Of a stretch of 64,000 nucleotides of DNA, positions 60,901 to 64,000 are shown piece by piece. Source of the DNA: Mesaphorura yosii. Taxonomy: Eukaryota; Arthropoda; Collembola; Poduromorpha; Tullbergiidae. Both the position numbers and the translations under genes were made by a program. The stretch lies in the NCBI GenBank assembly GCA_009869945.1, contig WIXG01000272.1:1-64000 (forward strand), given 5' to 3'. Under the pieces are notes generated by a model, which was not told the DNA's origin, ran no database searches, and worked only from the letters and a program-made list of their open reading frames with translations. Within the stretch, counting starts at the first letter, position 1. Every line of letters begins with the position of its first letter.

Positions 60901-62802
60901 GCATGGCGTGGCGTAGAGTTGAGTTTTATGCGCGCTGAATACGGAATCAGACTCAAAACGCGTATGCATTCGCGTACACGGTCGTAAAGGAAAAGCAACA
61001 AGTTTCTTGTCGCGTCGGGTTAAATGCGAGGCGAAGAGTTCACGGCATGAATTTATGAATAGCTGAGCTGACTACATAATGCAAACTGCAAGTGTAATCA
61101 GAAATACAATTTGTCTTTGTCGAAATAGCAGTGTACAGCGCAAAGTGCAGCGTAGACGCAAATGCAAGATTATGCAACGGTGCGTCATAAAAATAGACTG
61201 CTGGCCTTAACATATTCTGTGGCATGAACACCAAAGAAAGCATTGCTTGCCTTGCCTTCCCGTTGAAGTTGAGAATAATGAAGGAATTAATTAATTTCGT
61301 TGTACGTACGCTGGCTACCGTAGTCTGCGTGGTCGAGATGAGATGGATTTTAGTGATAGATCACTCAGGGCGCTGCAGGACGCAATGAGATCAGAACGCG
61401 GCCATACGGGCAAGGCTGCGAAGGTGTGGTGCCTGAATACGCGTACGTACAGAAAATGAAAACAATGCATCAACAACGCAACGCAGTGCATGGCGATGCA
61501 CTGCATTGTATTGCATTATGATAATGATTTGTGTTTCAATAATGCAAGATGCTAGTCGCTGTTAAAATCTCTGTAGTTATTGTTGATGCATGCTAACGAG
61601 GTGAGCGTGAGCGTGATTTCTTGATTCCTGGCCTGACTCGGCTTGGTTTGGCTGGCTACTTTTTCTGTTTCTATTTACAGTGTAATTGAAACCACGACGA
61701 AACTTGACTTCTTTTGCTGCTTGTTTCTTGCGTCTTGCGTGGACACGACGTCATGGTTAATGTAAATTTATTGATGCCAGTGCAGTGCCTGTTCTGAACG
61801 AAATGAAATTAGATCTCGTCCCTGGCCTGTTGCGTTGTTTTTGTGGGACGGGCGTGATGGAAAATTCTTAAACGGGTAGTACGCACAGGATCGAGAACGA
61901 GATCTTTGTCTCGGATACACGACGTACTGGAAAGGATTAAATTCAAGATGCTCGTAATCTCCTTGTTCGTCCCTCGATTGCTCCAAGAGCTTCATCCACT
62001 TTTTGGGATCCACTTCTTGTCTTGCCTAGTTTTAGAGCCTGGCTGCGATGCTTTTAGTCAGTTTTATGAGCCCATTCCATTTTTACCAACCAACCGGGCT
62101 AATCTCGCATTTAATCTCTACTGTATTAAATTGAGACAAGATTGCTTCTTCTTATGAGAAGATGAAATCTTGGTCCTGTTCATCAGCCTCCAATTTTTCT
62201 ATACCAAAAATAACAAAATAACGTGAACAGCGGCCATTACCATTAAAAAGATAAGAATCTATGCTTTAGCAGGGAAGTTGAGGAAATTAAGTACATGGCT
62301 GATAAGCGAGGCTGATAAGATCCTTTCGCGTCCGCGTCTGTGTCCTCATCCGGGTCTTTTGTGTCGTACTGCCTTGCGAGTGATTATGCGTGCAGGAAGT
62401 AGAGATGCGAAATTTGTAAATGCAATGCATTGCGCTGTGCGTTGCTTGTCTCGCCCAACAGATCAAAATTGTGCGAAATTTATGGCGTACGTCGCATAAT
62501 TCACATTTCACACCTCGTACACGATAAATTATTATACCACATGTGGCGTGGCTTGTCTAGGAGTAAAGTAAAGTTGAGCTAACTCGAGTCGAGTGCTGCG
62601 CTTTCCTGCTGTACTTTGCGTTAGAAAAGTTTGCAGGTCAAACTTCTAAGGCGTAAAACTTTGTTTCTCCGCGCCTTGCCGGTAACTTTGCTCAGTTTGC
62701 CGAGTTCGCCTCAAATCTGTCATTCTTTGCTCTGTCGTTGTCGTGTCGTGTGATGTGTCGAGGAATTTTACTAATTGATTCCCTTGTTTATTGGTTTTAC
62801 AG

Positions 62803-62879
62803 GCTGAGGACTGGAAAACAGAGAAAAGTGACAGAAACTGAAGCCAAGCGAAGGAAGAAGGCGAAAAACCTCAAAGCAG
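62803..62879 (+). CDS. Putative internal exon encoding a very basic segment
   Basis: A 77-nt piece sits between a strong acceptor (CTAATTGATT branch-like site, pyrimidine tract, GGTTTTACAG) and a consensus donor (AAAGCAG|GTAAGA). Only one frame is open and it encodes 25 full codons rich in Lys and Arg, including GKQRKVTETEAKRRKKAKN. Such a segment could be a nuclear localisation or nucleic-acid-binding linker, or part of a coiled coil; that is inference. The exon would enter after two bases of a codon and leave after one. No partner exon was identified in the window, so if it is real it belongs to a gene with long introns. Confidence 0.28.
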
Positions 62880-64000
62880 GTAAGATTTTTTGCCAGCGCG
62901 GGCATGCACGCGAAAATTATGCTCGGGCTCGATTATTGATTCCCGCACCGTAATTATGCGTTTATGTATTTGGCGTAGCAAGTCAAGTATTTACACAGAG
63001 TTCAAATCAATTTATGCATCCAAACCGGTAATTACTTTGGGAAAACATGATCTCACGGAATGCACGAGATGCAATGTGCTTTTTGCGTGACTTTTCTTCT
63101 TTCTACATGATTTAACATTACCGAAGCTTGTAGAAAGCCGTACGTCGTACGCGCCCGAGTAATTGCCTCGCATGATTTTCTAGGTCATTAACTATGAATA
63201 ATTAAACGCGAAGAAACTTTTCGACTCCTTCCATGCCATACAAAGTTAAAGTTTTCGCATCATCATCATTGCGTTTGCCTCTTCTCGTCATCAGACTTCT
63301 AGCTTCTTGTTTCTCGTATTTGGCTTCCAGCGTCTTGCGAGACGAGAAAACTTTCATCATCTCCGTGCCGTGCCATGCCGTGGATGATTTGACTCAGCTC
63401 GTTCGAAGACGAATTAAAAAGATGCGAGGCGAGACGGGACGCATTTTTCTGGACTGATTCGGGGTAATTAATTATTGCGTAGACTCACTGAAGCTGTAGC
63501 TGTAGCTCGAATTAGTGCAGTCGGAATTACGAAATGATTTATCATCGTGGCTCGCAAGCCTGCTTTGCAGCTACAGCTATAAGTGTAATTATAAATTTGT
63601 ATACTGATAAGTTGTTTACGTCTTAAACCGGATAATTCATCGACGGTACGACTCGTCAGAATATTCTTGAATCTGAATCTGAATTTAACGTGAACTTGAT
63701 TTTGAGTCTCTCGACGCATTCGTACGTTGTAAGTGGAACAAGTCGTAAATTACGAGCATGTCCTCTCGCAGCCTCGGAGTGGCATTAATGGCTTGGTTTG
63801 ACTTGACTTGGTCTGGTCTCATTTAATCTTTCTCACTTTACAACCTGCCCGCAAAAAACGCAGTGTGCATTGCACACTGCGCGAAGATGCAAAGTTAAAG
63901 CCAGTTTTTAGGTTCACTTTTCGATGGACGCGATGTTAATCACGATTTATTACGATGCGTTGATTCGACGGCGAAATCTCCCGCCGGCCGGCTGGCTGGC
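62880..64000. other. Non-coding right end with inverted repeats
   Basis: No supported gene. It contains the 23-nt near-palindrome at 63859-63881 and a looser inverted pair, AGCTGTAGCT (63492-63501, repeated at 63498-63507) against AGCTACAGCT (63569-63578). Confidence 0.4.
63859..63881. repeat. 23-nt near-perfect palindrome (11-bp arms)
   Basis: CGCAGTGTGCA and TGCACACTGCG are exact reverse complements separated by a single T. Such a compact site could bind a dimeric protein; no function is shown by the sequence. Confidence 0.85.

Larger units (their letters stand above)
52408..62802. other. Gene desert, right part
   Basis: No supported gene. A 160-codon plus-strand frame from an ATG at 58814 to 59296 has no recognisable domain and a length near the chance expectation. 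Repeats include (TTGGC)3 at 53885-53899, four TTGCA-like units at 57291-57310 and (TGCG)4 at 57915-57930. Confidence 0.5.

Overview
The window is eukaryotic DNA. Its clear genes are split by GT-AG introns of about 70 to 110 nt and several end next to AATAAA signals. There are no operons, ribosome binding sites, rRNA or tRNA genes or CRISPR arrays that I can see. Compact spliced genes in a large non-coding expanse, with an ER Hsp70 (BiP-like) gene and small tandem four-helix membrane proteins, suggest an invertebrate animal, probably a small arthropod. That placement is an inference, and I cannot name the species.

The gene-bearing part is about 12.7-20.5 kb. On the minus strand lies a cluster of related small membrane-protein genes. 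Two look intact: copy B (13795-14427, 151 aa, three exons) and copy C (19609-20460, 203 aa, four exons). Both give four hydrophobic helices and a hydrophilic tail after the introns are removed. Three further relatives look damaged or shortened. Copy A (12737-13178) has the first and last exons joined across a 34-nt remnant intron. Copy D (14844-15087) has a first-exon-like Cys motif fused to helix 4 and needs a frameshift. Copy E (19259-19423) is a terminal-exon piece with its own poly(A) signal. Between D and E, on the opposite strand, sits a two-exon BiP/GRP78-like chaperone gene (15877-17990, 667 aa) with a signal peptide and the C-terminal tetrapeptide REEL in place of KDEL.

The left flank (1-12.7 kb) is non-coding apart from a 699-bp non-autonomous DNA transposon at 6738-7436, with 12-bp terminal inverted repeats and an 8-bp target-site duplication that matches 7 of 8 bases (hAT-like).

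From 20.5 to 64 kb I find no securely supported gene. A few exon-like pieces have good splice signals: 27104-27357, 25350-25713 and 62803-62879. They are reported at low confidence. The rest is a gene desert with a distinctive texture: iterated pentamers such as TTGCA, TTGGC and GGCCT, many TACGCGTA palindromes, several perfect hairpins, and short tandem repeats. It could be intergenic or the introns of a long gene whose other exons lie outside.

The genes do not form an obvious pathway. The chaperone acts in the ER lumen, and the four-helix proteins would be made at the ER membrane, but the only link seen is physical proximity.
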